Of a stretch of 64,000 nucleotides of DNA, positions 47,148 to 58,800 are shown piece after piece; positions within the stretch are counted from its first letter, which is position 1; every line of letters starts with the position of its first letter. The notes under the pieces were generated by a model. It was not told the origin of the DNA. It searched no databases and saw only the letters and a list, made by a program, of their open reading frames with translations. Source of the stretch: Lindgomyces ingoldianus (Eukaryota; Ascomycota; Dothideomycetes; Pleosporales; Lindgomycetaceae); NCBI RefSeq assembly GCF_010093535.1, contig NW_022985164.1, forward strand, positions 884,869 to 948,868, read 5' to 3'. The translations under genes were made by a program, and so were the position numbers.

Positions 47148-47774
47148 CAGACAGTGTACAGGCTGTTACTAGATAGCCTATAGGCTCTACTAGATTATAG
47201 TTACTTTAAGCTGCAGCTTATAATTACACTAAGCTGCAGCTCTACTGCATAGAGATTTAAACAACATTAGATAATAAGCTTTATCTAATTAAGTCTAGTT
47301 GCATGTATAGCATTACTGCCTAGTAGCTATTATATATGTTTTTATGTATTTTAGTAAAGTAATGCTTTATAGTTCTTACTAAGTCTACTAGCTTATATAA
47401 CCTTCTATGCTATATAACTTTTATAGTAATGCTTACTAGCCTAAAAGCTTTTATAGTAGTAGTAATATACACTTTTATAATAAGCTTAATACTTTATTTA
47501 TAAGAATATAAAGTGCTTAATCTTTACTTTATATAGTTATGCTAGAAGTTAAGCTTAATGTCTTTTAATTATTGTTGCGTTTGCTAAAAGGTCAACCTTC
47601 TAGCTAGCACAGCAGAAGGATATATATAGACGGATAGCTGTACGCGACAATTATATATATCTAGCACTGTTACTATAAGGTCTAGCCGCCTTATAGTAGC
47701 AGTGCAGAGCTGTGACACTAGGTTGCTGTGTCTACTTATTATGTTACTAGCCTATATAGTTAGCACCTTATTTT
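47148..47774. other. Decayed repeat DNA between Gypsy-4 and element X, with a strong hairpin
   Basis: Continuation of the host sequence interrupted by Gypsy-4. It holds a near-perfect inverted repeat at 47664-47705 (own entry), flanked on the left by ATATATATA tracts. No coding assignment. Confidence 0.5.
47664..47705. repeat. Inverted repeat: 17-bp stem, 8-nt loop
   Basis: GCACTGTTACTATAAGG, loop TCTAGCCG, then CCTTATAGTAGCAGTGC. The arms match at 16 of 17 positions; the single difference is one transition. It could be the end structure of a small transposon or a transcribed hairpin. Confidence 0.85.
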
Positions 47775-48063
47775 TGTAACGATTCTCATGAATCGTTCCA
47801 TCTCGGGCGTCCCGGAACCTCCGGAAGGCCCCTGTATCGGCCCTGACCCCGACCTGGCCCCAACCCCTGCTGTTACCTCTATTCCCTTATGTATTTAGTT
47901 GCACCTTGCCCCTGTAGCTAGCTTAGTAGTTTTCTAATATCCTTTTGTATAAGGCCTATAAGTGTTAATAGCATTCCTAGGTTTAGAGTCCCTACGCACT
48001 TTTATATGCCTCTAAGTAGATTTCTACTGCATTTAGACCTATTGTCTTGCCTGTGCTGTTACA
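47775..48063 (+). repeat. Element X 5' LTR (289 bp)
   Basis: TG..CA ends. The first 110 bases are GC-rich and intact (GGGCGTCCCGGAACCTCCGG), while the rest is decayed. Relatives are the inverted copy at 53457-53746 and the solo copy at 63310-63620. Confidence 0.92.
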
Positions 48064-48979
48064 TTATATTAAAAAACTTACTTTTACTAGTAACAGCTTT
48101 ATTATAATATTACACTAATTATTTATTTAACTATGTTTAAGCTTTAAGACGTGTCTAATTTAGTTTAGGTTATAATACTTACACACTATTATATTAAACT
48201 ATTTAGTCTATAGACTAGATCTTATTAACCTTTAGTTAACTAAAGCCTTTAGGTTTAGAACTTTTTATCCTTTATAATTAGAATTGCTTTTAGAAAAGTT
48301 GTAAAGAATACACTAAAGTAGAAACTTAAAGACTACTAATAACTTATTAAAATTAGAGATAACTGCTAATGCTTAACTTTTAACTACTAACTTTTAACTA
48401 CTAACTACTACCCTGTTAATAGCTAAACCTGTGTCTACAGAACCTAAAGCTAGACCCACCTAATTTAAAGTTAACCTTTAGTAGTATATCTATACTTAAT
48501 TATAAGCATAGCTTAAGCAGCTAATCTACTAAAACACTACTAAGCAACCACTAACCTCTAACTACTAAATTACCCCTAATAATGCTTTAAATTACTACTA
48601 CTACTTTATAGTAAGAGACTTTTAAAGCACTTTTAATAATATTTAAATGTTACTACTTTAAACACACAACTAAGATTAATAATTGCATAGATAGTAAGAA
48701 ATAAAGAGTAAGTTTTAATTATTAATAGGCTAGACATTTATATAAATTACTATTAGAACAGGCACACATAGCGTTTAGTGTAGAGGACACTGCTAGCAGT
48801 GTAAAGGAATACTTAGTAAAAACACCTAGCTAAATTAGACTAGTTTTAGTTTAAGAATGTAAAGAATATAATAGTAATACTTTGTACTATAACTACTACT
48901 AATAGAGACTATTAGTCTATAGAGGGGGGGGGGGGTAGTGTAATAATTTTTATAAATTATTCTATCTTAGGCGTCCTAG
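47775..48979 (+). mobile_element. Element X: short LTR element, its 3' LTR split by Gypsy-2
   Basis: The 5' LTR at 47775-48063 (TGTAACGATTC..CTGTTACA) is followed by only 875 bp of decayed internal sequence. Then come AGAG, a run of 12 G, TAG, and the first 41 bases of a second LTR (48939-48979), where Gypsy-2 begins. The internal part is too short for gag-pol, so the copy is non-autonomous or deleted. The rest of its right LTR is not found in the window. The five bases before it are ATTTT. Confidence 0.85.
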
Positions 48980-49572
48980 TGTTACGGTCTACGGTTGGAC
49001 CAGCGTAACTCCACCAGCAGTGCTCCACAATCTAGCTGGATTGGGACAGGGCTCGCTTATAAACCAGTTGGAGGACACGGAGGCAGCACGGCTGCCTACA
49101 GTAATGGAGGAATGTGCTGTCTAATAAGAGGAATAGGCTGTGAATTAAAGAGAGCTTAAAGGAGCTCTAAGAGCTTGCCTTAGCAGACTCTAGAAACTCC
49201 CTCTGCTCCCCTTAGCATTCCTAGCACATGTATATAATTCCTGCATTAAACAACCTTTAGAAGGCGTGTTTAATGTTTAGTTTATTCTTTACATAAACTA
49301 AGTAGCATTTAGCTTTCTAAAAAGCTATAATACTATTTATATATCTTACACTATATATACTTTTAACTTTGTCTAACAGGACTATTTAATCTAGCCTTTT
49401 TACTGCTGCATTAAGGGTAAACTATAATCTAGTCACTCTATCTCACTCTAATAAGCCTATTAGCCTGTACGTAGGACTGTACACCCTACTAGTTAGCCCC
49501 TACTATCTATTCTACTTCTCCTCTAGGAACAGCATAAGACCTAAGTGCTTTTATAAAGTAAAAATTATAACA
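48980..49572 (+). repeat. Gypsy-2 5' LTR (593 bp)
   Basis: The outer 150 bases are intact, while the remainder is RIP-decayed. It sits 41 bases into the right LTR of element X. Confidence 0.92.
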
Positions 49573-49949
49573 TTAAACACTACCTTTTTTAAAAAGTATA
49601 GATACCTCTTAACACAACTTAGATTCTAATATAGCCTACACTACACTATTAAGATTTATAAAAGTCTCTACCTAAAGCAAAGCTATCTTAGTAGAACAAA
49701 TTAACTTAATTTAGGACAACATTAAAGAACTCTAGTAGATTAGTAAAAACATAGGTAAATTAGTAAGCCTTTAATAAAAAGTTATAAGCCTTTACTAAAA
49801 AGTAGTAGAATTATAAAACTTTTTTAAACTTTTAAGCCTCTAAAAAGCTACTAACTACGCCTATTAAATACATAAACTATAAGTAGAACTAGTAAAAATC
49901 TAAAACATTTTTACTAAAAAAGTAAGTGTTATAGCTAAAAAAACTTTAA

Positions 49950-52900
49950 AACTAGCTCTTTTAAAGCCTTTTAAAAGATTACTAAAGAACCTCTACCTAT
50001 TTTTTATAAAATGCTACTTTTATATGCAATATAATAAAGAAGCATTTTAGACTAACACAGAAATAATATTCTAGATAGAACTACACTTAGAAGGCCCCCC
50101 TGCAATCTAGTTCTAACTACATGTAGATAATTAGATAGACTTTAGAGCTAACAGCGCACTACTTAACCCTAAGATAAAGAAAGTGTTTAGTAATATTAAA
50201 AACTTTAAGGTAGCCCTAACAGCTATCTATAAAACTTTAGATAAAAAAAAAATTACTGCTAACAAACTAGACACTATAAAGTAGGGCAACAGCATAGTTT
50301 AGAACTATACAGCTTACTTTAGAGAACAGCTAGCTATCTGCAGATAGAACAACTAGAAGGCTCTATACTGCATGTTTTACAACAAGTTAAATAATAAAGT
50401 AAAAGATAAATTTATACATGTTAACAAGCTAACTAAATTAGATAATTACATTATAAAAGCAACAACCTATAACAACTATTATAAAGAATATAAAAAAGAA
50501 AAATAATAAAAGAGAACTCTTTAAAAGCTAAAGTTTGTCTTAAAAAAAAACCCTTTTTAGTATAATAAAAAACTAATAAACCTTAGTTATGTAAAACATA
50601 TATAAAGCTCTCTTTTAAAAAAAACTAAGTTTTAAGACATAATAAGCTGCCTCTAATAAAAAATAGTAAAAGTAGTTAGAAGACAAGGCCTGCCTAAACT
50701 ATAAAAAAGTAGGACATTTCTGCTAAAATTACCTAGACTTCTAAAAGGAGAAGAATAAAAATACTATTATAATAATAAAAGCTATTACTGCTAAATATAG
50801 CCTTATAGATAAGAAAATATTAGAAAAATTAAATAATAAACTTTACTAGTAATGCAGAGGAAACTATTCTTTAAACAACTACTTTAAAGCATATTAAAAG
50901 GTAGCTATTTAAAATTTTAGTAGCTTAAACATAGTATTACAGGACCTTATAATCTTTAAAAGATATAGAGAAGAGACTTAAATCTAAAGATATATTATAA
51001 ATGTTTAAAAAAAAATAGTTCCCTTTTTAAAACTAGACTTTTAGCACTTTAGTAAGAGAGCTCTCCTAACAGTTTTAGAAGTGTAAATGCTAGAAGGGTA
51101 GCCTATATTATAACTATTTAAGCTACTGCATAGTCCTACTCTACTAGATAAACATTAGTAACAACTACCTTATGTTTAACATAATATAATAAATAGCTAG
51201 AGTTAAGTACAACATTATAAATAAAAAAAGTAATAGTAATTTTTTATAAAAATCTAAGACTAGAAACTAGAAGAACTAAATAGACCTACTAGGTTTATAG
51301 TACTAGAACTAGTACCTAGAAAACTTAAAACACTACTGCTAAGCCTAGCAATCTTTAGAAAAGCTTTAGTAATATAATAAAACTATAGATAGTGCGTTCT
51401 CTGTAGAAGCAACACCTATAGCACTAACAATTACTAATAGAAAGAGCACCCTGTACAGTTAGTACAAACACAAGAGTACTTACAGTGGACTTAGAAGAGT
51501 CCTCTTAACATGTTACATAGACCTAATAATTGTCTATACCTCTAGTACTAATGTACACAGTGTTACTATGTAAAACATTAGGATAACAAGCACTAAACAG
51601 GCTAGTAGCCTATATAAAAGAAAAACTATAACAAATGCCTATAGTAAGAGATAGCCTCTGCCTATAAAACTATAAACTGCTACACCTGTTAGACAGCCCC
51701 TTCTTATAAATAAAAAGAGTAGATAAAGTGTAAAAAGTAAAACAACTACTAGTTTTACTATTTCTAGTAAAAAGCAGCAAAAAAAGAAGATTACCTAACA
51801 TTACATTACTTAGTTAAAGATTATAAATGTAAGGTAGCTAACTACTATAATTAAGAACATTAAATCTATAAAAAAAAAAGAACAAGTTTAATAATAACTT
51901 ATAAGATATTAATTCTTACCTTTTTTTAGATAAAGAAGTCTTTTATAACATATTAACCCTAGTTATAGTAGGATAAGGGATAGGACACAGTCTAACAACT
52001 ACTTTTACATATAAAGAATAGCCTAGACTAGCTCTTATAGACAGTAGATGCACATTTACTATAATAGACAAAGACTAGGTAGATAAATAAGGCATTTTAT
52101 TCTACATAAAAAAAAACTTGTTTAAAGTAACTCTTACTAACACATTTTTAATTAAGTATAGCAGAGGATAGATTAACCTAGAAACCTATAAAAAAGACTT
52201 TAAAACCTTAAACACTAAGAACTAAAGGTCTATAAACATACTCTAGCTAAAAGGCAAGTATAATATAATTCTAGGCTATAATTAGCTTAGAACGCACAAC
52301 TTTGCAATTAACTAAAGAATAATAACTATAGAGACTCCTAACAACTACGCACACATAACTTAGTTAGCATGCTATAACAACTAATGCCTAGTCTACAAAC
52401 AAGTAAAACAGGGCAGCAGTTACTACCCTAAAAAAAGGAAACTTTAGAAATTCCCTTACTAAAAGCTAAAAGCTTAGGTAATAAGAATAATAAAAAAAAA
52501 GCTTAAGAAAGTTTTCTATAAAAAATTAAAACTAATAAAGATGTAAATTAGATAAGAATCTTTAGAATCTAAGAAAAAGGCAGCATCTCTACTAAATATA
52601 AAGATTATAAGGACATGTTTAAAATACTAAAAGACCTAGAAGAACTACTACTACACTAGCTTTAGGACTACACTATTAATCTAATAAAAAACTATAACCT
52701 AAAAACTTATAAGCTCTACCCTTTAACACAGGCATAAAAAAAAGCCTTATAAGAGTATGTTAACTAAATGCTAGCCTAAGGCTATATCTAAAAAAGTTAC
52801 AGCCTAGTTGCTTTAGCTATAGTTTTTATAAAGAAGAAAAAAAAATCTAAGTCTGTTAAGACTATAAAACTTTAAATAATAACATAATTTAAAACTAATT

Positions 52901-53456
52901 CTTTTTACTAATTATATAAGATATTATAAACTAACTAAAAAGAACCTAGTACTTTATAAAATTTAATGTATAAAACAGATTTAATAAAATAAGAATAAAA
53001 GAAAAAGATAAGTAGCTTACAGCATTTAAGACTTTATAAGAACTTTATAAGTTACTAGTAATGCTGTTTAGTCTAACAAACACGTCTATAACATTTTAGT
53101 AAATTATTAACATAGCTCTTAATCTATATCTTAATGTCTTTGCTCTAGTATATCTAGATAACGTCCTTATCTACTTAAAAGATACACTAGAGGACTATGT
53201 ACAGAAAGTATAAAAAGTCTTAGAGTAGCTAAAAAGGTACAGACTCTAGTTATAGCTTTTTAAATATAAATTCTATGTTACTAAAATAAAATACTTAAGA
53301 TTTATAATTAATAGTAAGGAAATAAAAATTAACTTAGCTAAAGTATAAAAAGTACTTAAGTAGCTAGAACTTATAATAGTTAAAAAAGTTAAAGAATTTC
53401 TTAGACTATTAAGATATGTTAGACAAATAATCTAAGACTACTTAAAAATTACTATA
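49950..53456 (+). pseudogene. Gypsy-2 gag, protease and reverse transcriptase remnant
   Basis: Same order as Gypsy-1 through many stops: the gag zinc-knuckle relic YKKVGHFC (about 50700), retropepsin LIDSRCTFT (about 52035) and reverse transcriptase VYLDNVLIYLKD (about 53149). The Gly-to-Arg change of the DSG motif is present in both Gypsy-1 and Gypsy-2. RNase H, integrase and chromodomain are absent because of the truncation. Confidence 0.82.
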
Positions 53457-53746
53457 TGTAATGGCGCAGGCAAGACAATGGGTCCGAATGCGGTATGAAT
53501 CTACTTAGAGGCATATGGGAGTGCGTAGGGACTTAGAGACCTAGGAATACTAATAACACCTATAGGCCTTGTATGTAGGATATTAGAAAACTACTAAGCT
53601 AGCTACAGAGGCAAGGTGCAACTAAATACATAAAAGAATAGGGGTAACTGCAGGGGACTAGGTTAAGTCATAGTTAGGGCTAATACAGGGACCCTTTAGA
53701 TAGGATCTAAGCAACCTAAGATAGAACAATTTGTAGAATTATTACA
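53457..53746 (-). repeat. Inverted X-family 3' LTR (290 bp)
   Basis: The reverse complement matches the LTR at 47775-48063 along its length. The first 45 plus-strand bases, which are its outer edge, are intact. Confidence 0.92.
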
Positions 53747-54660
53747 CTACCCCCTCTTTATAAGCTAATAGTCTTTATTTACAGTGTGTAAAAAATATTT
53801 AGAACTAATTTAAAACTAATTTAAATAAGATATAATAAGTATAACTATCTTAACTAAAATTTTTTATTACTAAAAAATAAACTAAAAACTTAATACTAAT
53901 ATAATGCCTTTATTATAATGTTTTTGTTTAGTAGTAACTAGTAGTGTAGTTATTATTAATATAGTAAACTTATTATTTATAGTAATAAGTGTTTACTTAC
54001 TTTACTTATATAGTCTAGTTAATATTATTAGTTTTTTTTTTTTTAGCTATTATCTAAATCTTTACTTTATAAGTATTATTATGCACCTAACATTCTATAG
54101 CTTAGTCTGCTAACTAATTATAGTATTAAAGAAATTTACTATGCTACTCTGCCCCCCTCTTAGAGCCTCTTTAAAGGCTTTTTAAGTTATCTGCTTTTAG
54201 GCTACTTATGCCTTAGCTTATAGCTTTTAAGTTAAGTTCTTTTTTTAGTTTTTTTAGATTAAAGAAATGTAAGTATTATACTTTACATAATAAAAAATAC
54301 AACTTTATATAAATATAGTTTAATATAGCTAGAGTATAGTTTACTAATGCACGCGTAGGTTTTTTTATATTATAAAAAGAAATTTTTAGTCTTTTAAAGC
54401 TATCTTAAGCTATAGGCAGCAGCCTAAAACATAAAGAGTAAGGAGAATAAAAAGAGAGCTTTTAAGGCTATTTTAAAGTCTACTTAGAACCTAGTGTAAG
54501 TAGTATAAGTTATAAAAAGTTAAAAAGCTAAGCTTTTTATAGCTAGTGTTTAGGTAGCCTTATTCTACTAAAATACTAAGCTGCTCTAATAAGTTTTAGC
54601 TTTAGAAGCTTTAGTGTTTAACTTTTAAGTAAACATTACAGCGCTTTTAGGCAGCTAAAA

Positions 54661-54750
54661 ATAAAGTAAAGAGAGTTTAAAGAGAGTCTAAAGAGAAAAA
54701 AGAAGGGAAGAGAGAAGAGAAAAAAAAGTAGAAAAGAAGAAAAAGAAGAG
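54661..54750. repeat. 90-bp purine-rich tract
   Basis: Nearly all A or G on the plus strand (AGAAGGGAAGAGAGAAGAGA in its middle), with a few T/C interruptions. It lies inside the inverted X-family internal region, that is, pyrimidine-rich in the direction of that element. Confidence 0.85.
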
Positions 54751-55171
54751 TTTAAAAGTGTCTAACAACTTACTATTAGACCTTCTAAGTAACATGTCTA
54801 TAAAGTTATAATAATATTATGTAAAAATATAATCTAACTTTTTACTTTTATACTTTATTATTTACTAAGTAATCTATGCTTTTTACACTAGCTTTAAAAG
54901 CCTTAATCTACTTATATAAGGCTTTTAGAAGTTCTAGCTAATTTAGATGCTTATTATAAAAAGCTTTTAGTTTATAAAAAGACCTTATAAAATTTAAAGC
55001 TTTATACTAGACTAAATTAGAGTTATGTTCTACTTATTTTACTTAGTACTTAAGTGTTTTCTAGTAAAGCTTACTAGTAAGTATTTCCTTTACTTTTTAC
55101 TTCTTTACTTTATTAATAGTAATTCTAGAGAGTTTTAAAGGTTCTTATTTTAAAAGCAGATTCTAAGAGTC

Positions 55172-55489
55172 TGTCACAGTATCCTCCCTGGATCCCAGAC
55201 ATAACTGTATCAGACGCGTACTAGAGTATTATTAGTGCACGTCTAACACAAACACAACACAACACAGACATAAACTTAAGCACAAACTGCTTTAACACTA
55301 ACTAAACCTAAAACAGGCTTAATTTATACCTAAAGCGCTTAGACTTTTAAGCTAAGTATTTAATTACTAATTTTCTTCTAAACTTTTTTATTCCTTACAT
55401 AATGTCTTGTACCTACTATAATACCTTACATAGTAATTAAACTAGACCTCTGTAAAGCTTTATAACCTTACTTATGCATAATTATAACA
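55172..55489 (+). repeat. Gypsy-3 5' LTR (318 bp)
   Basis: TG..CA ends. The outer 100 bases are intact (CTGGATCCCAGACATAAC), while the inner part is decayed. Confidence 0.94.
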
Positions 55490-55899
55490 TTATGTTGTGT
55501 TAAAACTTTAGCTAAGAATAGCTTCTAAATCTAATTTAATAAGCTTAGTACTTGCATAACTTTAAGCTATTAAAGTAAGCTAAAAAGCCTTCTAAAAAGC
55601 GCTTACTTTATAAAAAAGCTGCTATGTTATAAGCTTTAAAGCTTTTTAAAAAGACTTTAAAAAATAGCTTTATATTATTAAGTAGTCTGTTTCTGCCTTA
55701 ACTTTTATTATAGTAGTAGGAACTAAGAACTTACTAGCCTTAAAGCCTACCTAGAAGTCTAGAGATAGCTTAACTCTTTTCTGCCTAACACTGCCTACAA
55801 CCTATAACCTTTCTAACCTAGTAATAAAATCTAACTAACTCCTTAATCCCCTACTGTTTAATAAAAAATAAAAAGACCTACCTTCTTTCTTACACAAGC

Positions 55900-58800
55900 T
55901 CTAATATAAACTTAAAGAAAATGTAAACTAATTTCTTTCTAAACACTTTTAGTTACTATACACCTACTTTTAACTTAACTATAACATAATAGCCTTAATT
56001 AACTTACTAATAGATAAAGATATTATTAACTTAGATTAATTTATAGTATTTTTATAAGTAACTTATAAAAACCTAAATAAAAAGTTAACAGCTCTAAGTT
56101 GCCTAAACACTTTATAATAAGAAAAGAAAAGCTTTACTTTACACTTTACTAAGTTCTACTAACTTACATCTAATATAGGCCTAAATAAAATAGGTCTAAT
56201 TATAGCCTTATATAACTCCCTCTTAACTAAACTATAACGCGCTATAGTAGAAGAACCCCTTCTAAACAACCTTAACGCGTATGTAAACCTAATTACTACT
56301 TATAATAATAACATAAGGTTCCTCCCTATATAAGCCCTAATACGCCCCTAAACTAGCGCAGTTATAAATAAGAACTTTAATATAATAAAAATTAATTTAA
56401 ATTATGCTCTAGTTAGTTCTAGAAAGTGTAAAGATTATAAAAAAAAAAGTTAATGCTTTAAGTATAGTAAGCATAGTTATATCTCTTAAAACTACTTTAT
56501 TCCTCTTCCTTAAGTCTACATAAGTAGTGCTGCTAGCACTTATTAAAAATTTTTACTATTTTAATCTTGTTTTTATAAGGGCTTTAACTTATATTTAAGC
56601 TTTAATCTCTCTTACTACTCTTAACATAGCCGCAGCTATAGCAGTAGGAGCCTGCAAAAAGGCTTGTCCTAGGGCTAAGTTGCCCCTTAGGACTAATTTA
56701 ACACTAGATCTCTGCTAACCTATAAGCTAAGTCCTCTACTAATAACTAGAAGTACTAAGTTAATATTTCTATATATTTATAATAAGAAACTGTATTAGCT
56801 TTAATATAAGCTCTTATTAACTTAAGAGTAAACAGCATAAGTTATATTAATAAAGAACTAGCATGTAAACTAAATCTCTAATTAACACTGCTTACCTAAA
56901 TAATTTACCTAACTAGATTTAATAAAAAATAACTTAAAAAAAGTTCTATTTTCTATTCTATAACTATTATAATTACTTACTAACACTATAAGGAGCAGAT
57001 TAAGCTTTATGTAATAAACATAAAATGTTATAACCTAATCTTAGGACAACTATAGCTGTATTAGCATAAAGTTGCTTTTAATTACTAAGAGTAAGTTTTA
57101 AACTTTAACTCTTTCTAATACTAAAACATATGCTTACGCTTACACCTAAATAACACCTAAGTAGCACTTAATATAGAAGGTTTTTAGACCTACTTTTTAA
57201 TAACCTAGAGAAGAACTACCTAAGTAAGGCTAATAAGCTAAGCCTTTTACTAAAATAGGCTATATAAAATAATTTAATAACTACTTAAACTTAAAAAAGA
57301 AAAAGCTTTTAAAAAATCTTTACCTACCTAATTTAGACATAAACTAGGACTTAAACAGCAGATAGACATCTGCTACATAAAACCTGCCCTATTTATAACC
57401 CTAGCTTAATAACTAGATTATAAAATCTATGTAGTTATAATTTCTAATATAGACTAAGCTTTAGCTCCTTAAAAACACACTAACTTAAAGATAATAGTCC
57501 CTTAAAACTACTATAACTTATTACATGTTTTTTTCTAAGACAAGTCTAATAAGCTTTTAATATAACATCTATATAATTACTAAATAACTTTTAAGCCTAG
57601 TAAACAACCTAGTTATAGGCTACTATATAAGATGTTACTAAATAAATTAAAAGTGCTTTAAAAACACTTTAATAAGAACTTAAAAAAAGAGTTTATTTAA
57701 GCTAGCTTCTTACTAGTAGTGTTACCTATACTATTTATAAAAAAACTTAGAAGTAGGCTTTAATTCTATGTTAACTACTAAGGACTAAATACTGTTACTA
57801 TTAAAAACTAATACTTAATTTCTTTTTTACAGAAAACCCTAAGCTAACTAAGTAAAGTAAAGTATTTTATAAAGTTAGATATTATTACTGCCTTTAATAA
57901 GCTAAGAATAGTAAAGGGTAACAAGTAGCTAACAGCATTTTAGACCTAATATAGACTATTTAAGTACTTAGTAATGCCCTTTAGCTTAGCTAACACGCCT
58001 AGTACTTTTTAACATTTTATAAATAACTTACTCTAACCCTACCTAGACATGTTCTACACTATGTATATTAATAATATTCTAATTTATAGTAATAGCCTTT
58101 TAGAGCACAAACAGCATGTACGCCTAGTGCTAAAGGCTATAAAAGAAGCAGGTCTATAACTTAACATAGACAAATGCAAGTTCTACTAATTAAAGGTTAC
58201 ATATTTAGAATATATAATCTTTATAGATAGCATCTAAATAGACCTTATTAAAGTTTAGACTATGCTAGATTAGTAATACCTAAAGAATATAAAGGATATT
58301 TAAGCCTTTATAAAATTTGTTAACTTTTACTAATAATTTATTAACAACTTTTTGCAGTAAGTAAGCCTTATAATTACACTTACTAAAAAAAAGATCTAAT
58401 TTAACTTTAACTTAAATTACTAATAGTTTTTTAACTAGCTAAAAAAAGCCTTTACTAAAGCCTTAATACTCTGCTACTTTAACTCTAAACTACTAATACT
58501 TGTAGAAGCTAATGCTTTAGACTACATAGTAGTAGAAGTTTTTTTCTAGACTAAGCTAGACAGGACTATTAGGCCTATTATATATTTTTTAAAAAGAATA
58601 AGTCCTGTAGAAGGTAATTATAAGATCTATAATAAGAAATTACTTGCTATAGTACACTACTTTAAATAATAGCAACCTAAACTAGAAAGTGCAGCGCATC
58701 TAATATAAGTCCTATCTAACTATAAGAACTTGTAGTACTTTGCAACTATAAAACAACTTAGCTACTAATAAGCCTGTTAGTTTAAATACTTGTCCTATTT

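Larger units (their letters stand above)
48980..53456 (+). mobile_element. Gypsy-2: truncated relative of Gypsy-1
   Basis: The 5' LTR at 48980-49572 (593 bp) aligns end to end with that of Gypsy-1 (TGTTACGGTCTACGGTTGG), and the internal sequence runs parallel to Gypsy-1 through gag, retropepsin and reverse transcriptase. It stops at AAAATTACTATA (53456), inside the region just after the reverse transcriptase, where the inverted X-family LTR begins. The five bases before its LTR are CCTAG; the matching right copy is not in the window because its right part lies beyond the later insertion. Confidence 0.92.
53457..55171 (-). mobile_element. Inverted X-family element (3' LTR plus internal part) inserted in Gypsy-2
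   Basis: On the plus strand it starts TGTAATGGCGCAGGC and ends its LTR at ATTATTACA (53746). The complement matches the X LTR, so the element points left. CTACCCCCTCTTTATAAGC after it is the complement of the polypurine tract also seen in X. The internal sequence continues to at least 55171, where Gypsy-3 inserted, and probably resumes at 60842. Its other LTR is not seen, so the true right end is unknown. The internal part is decayed with no product readable. Confidence 0.8.
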
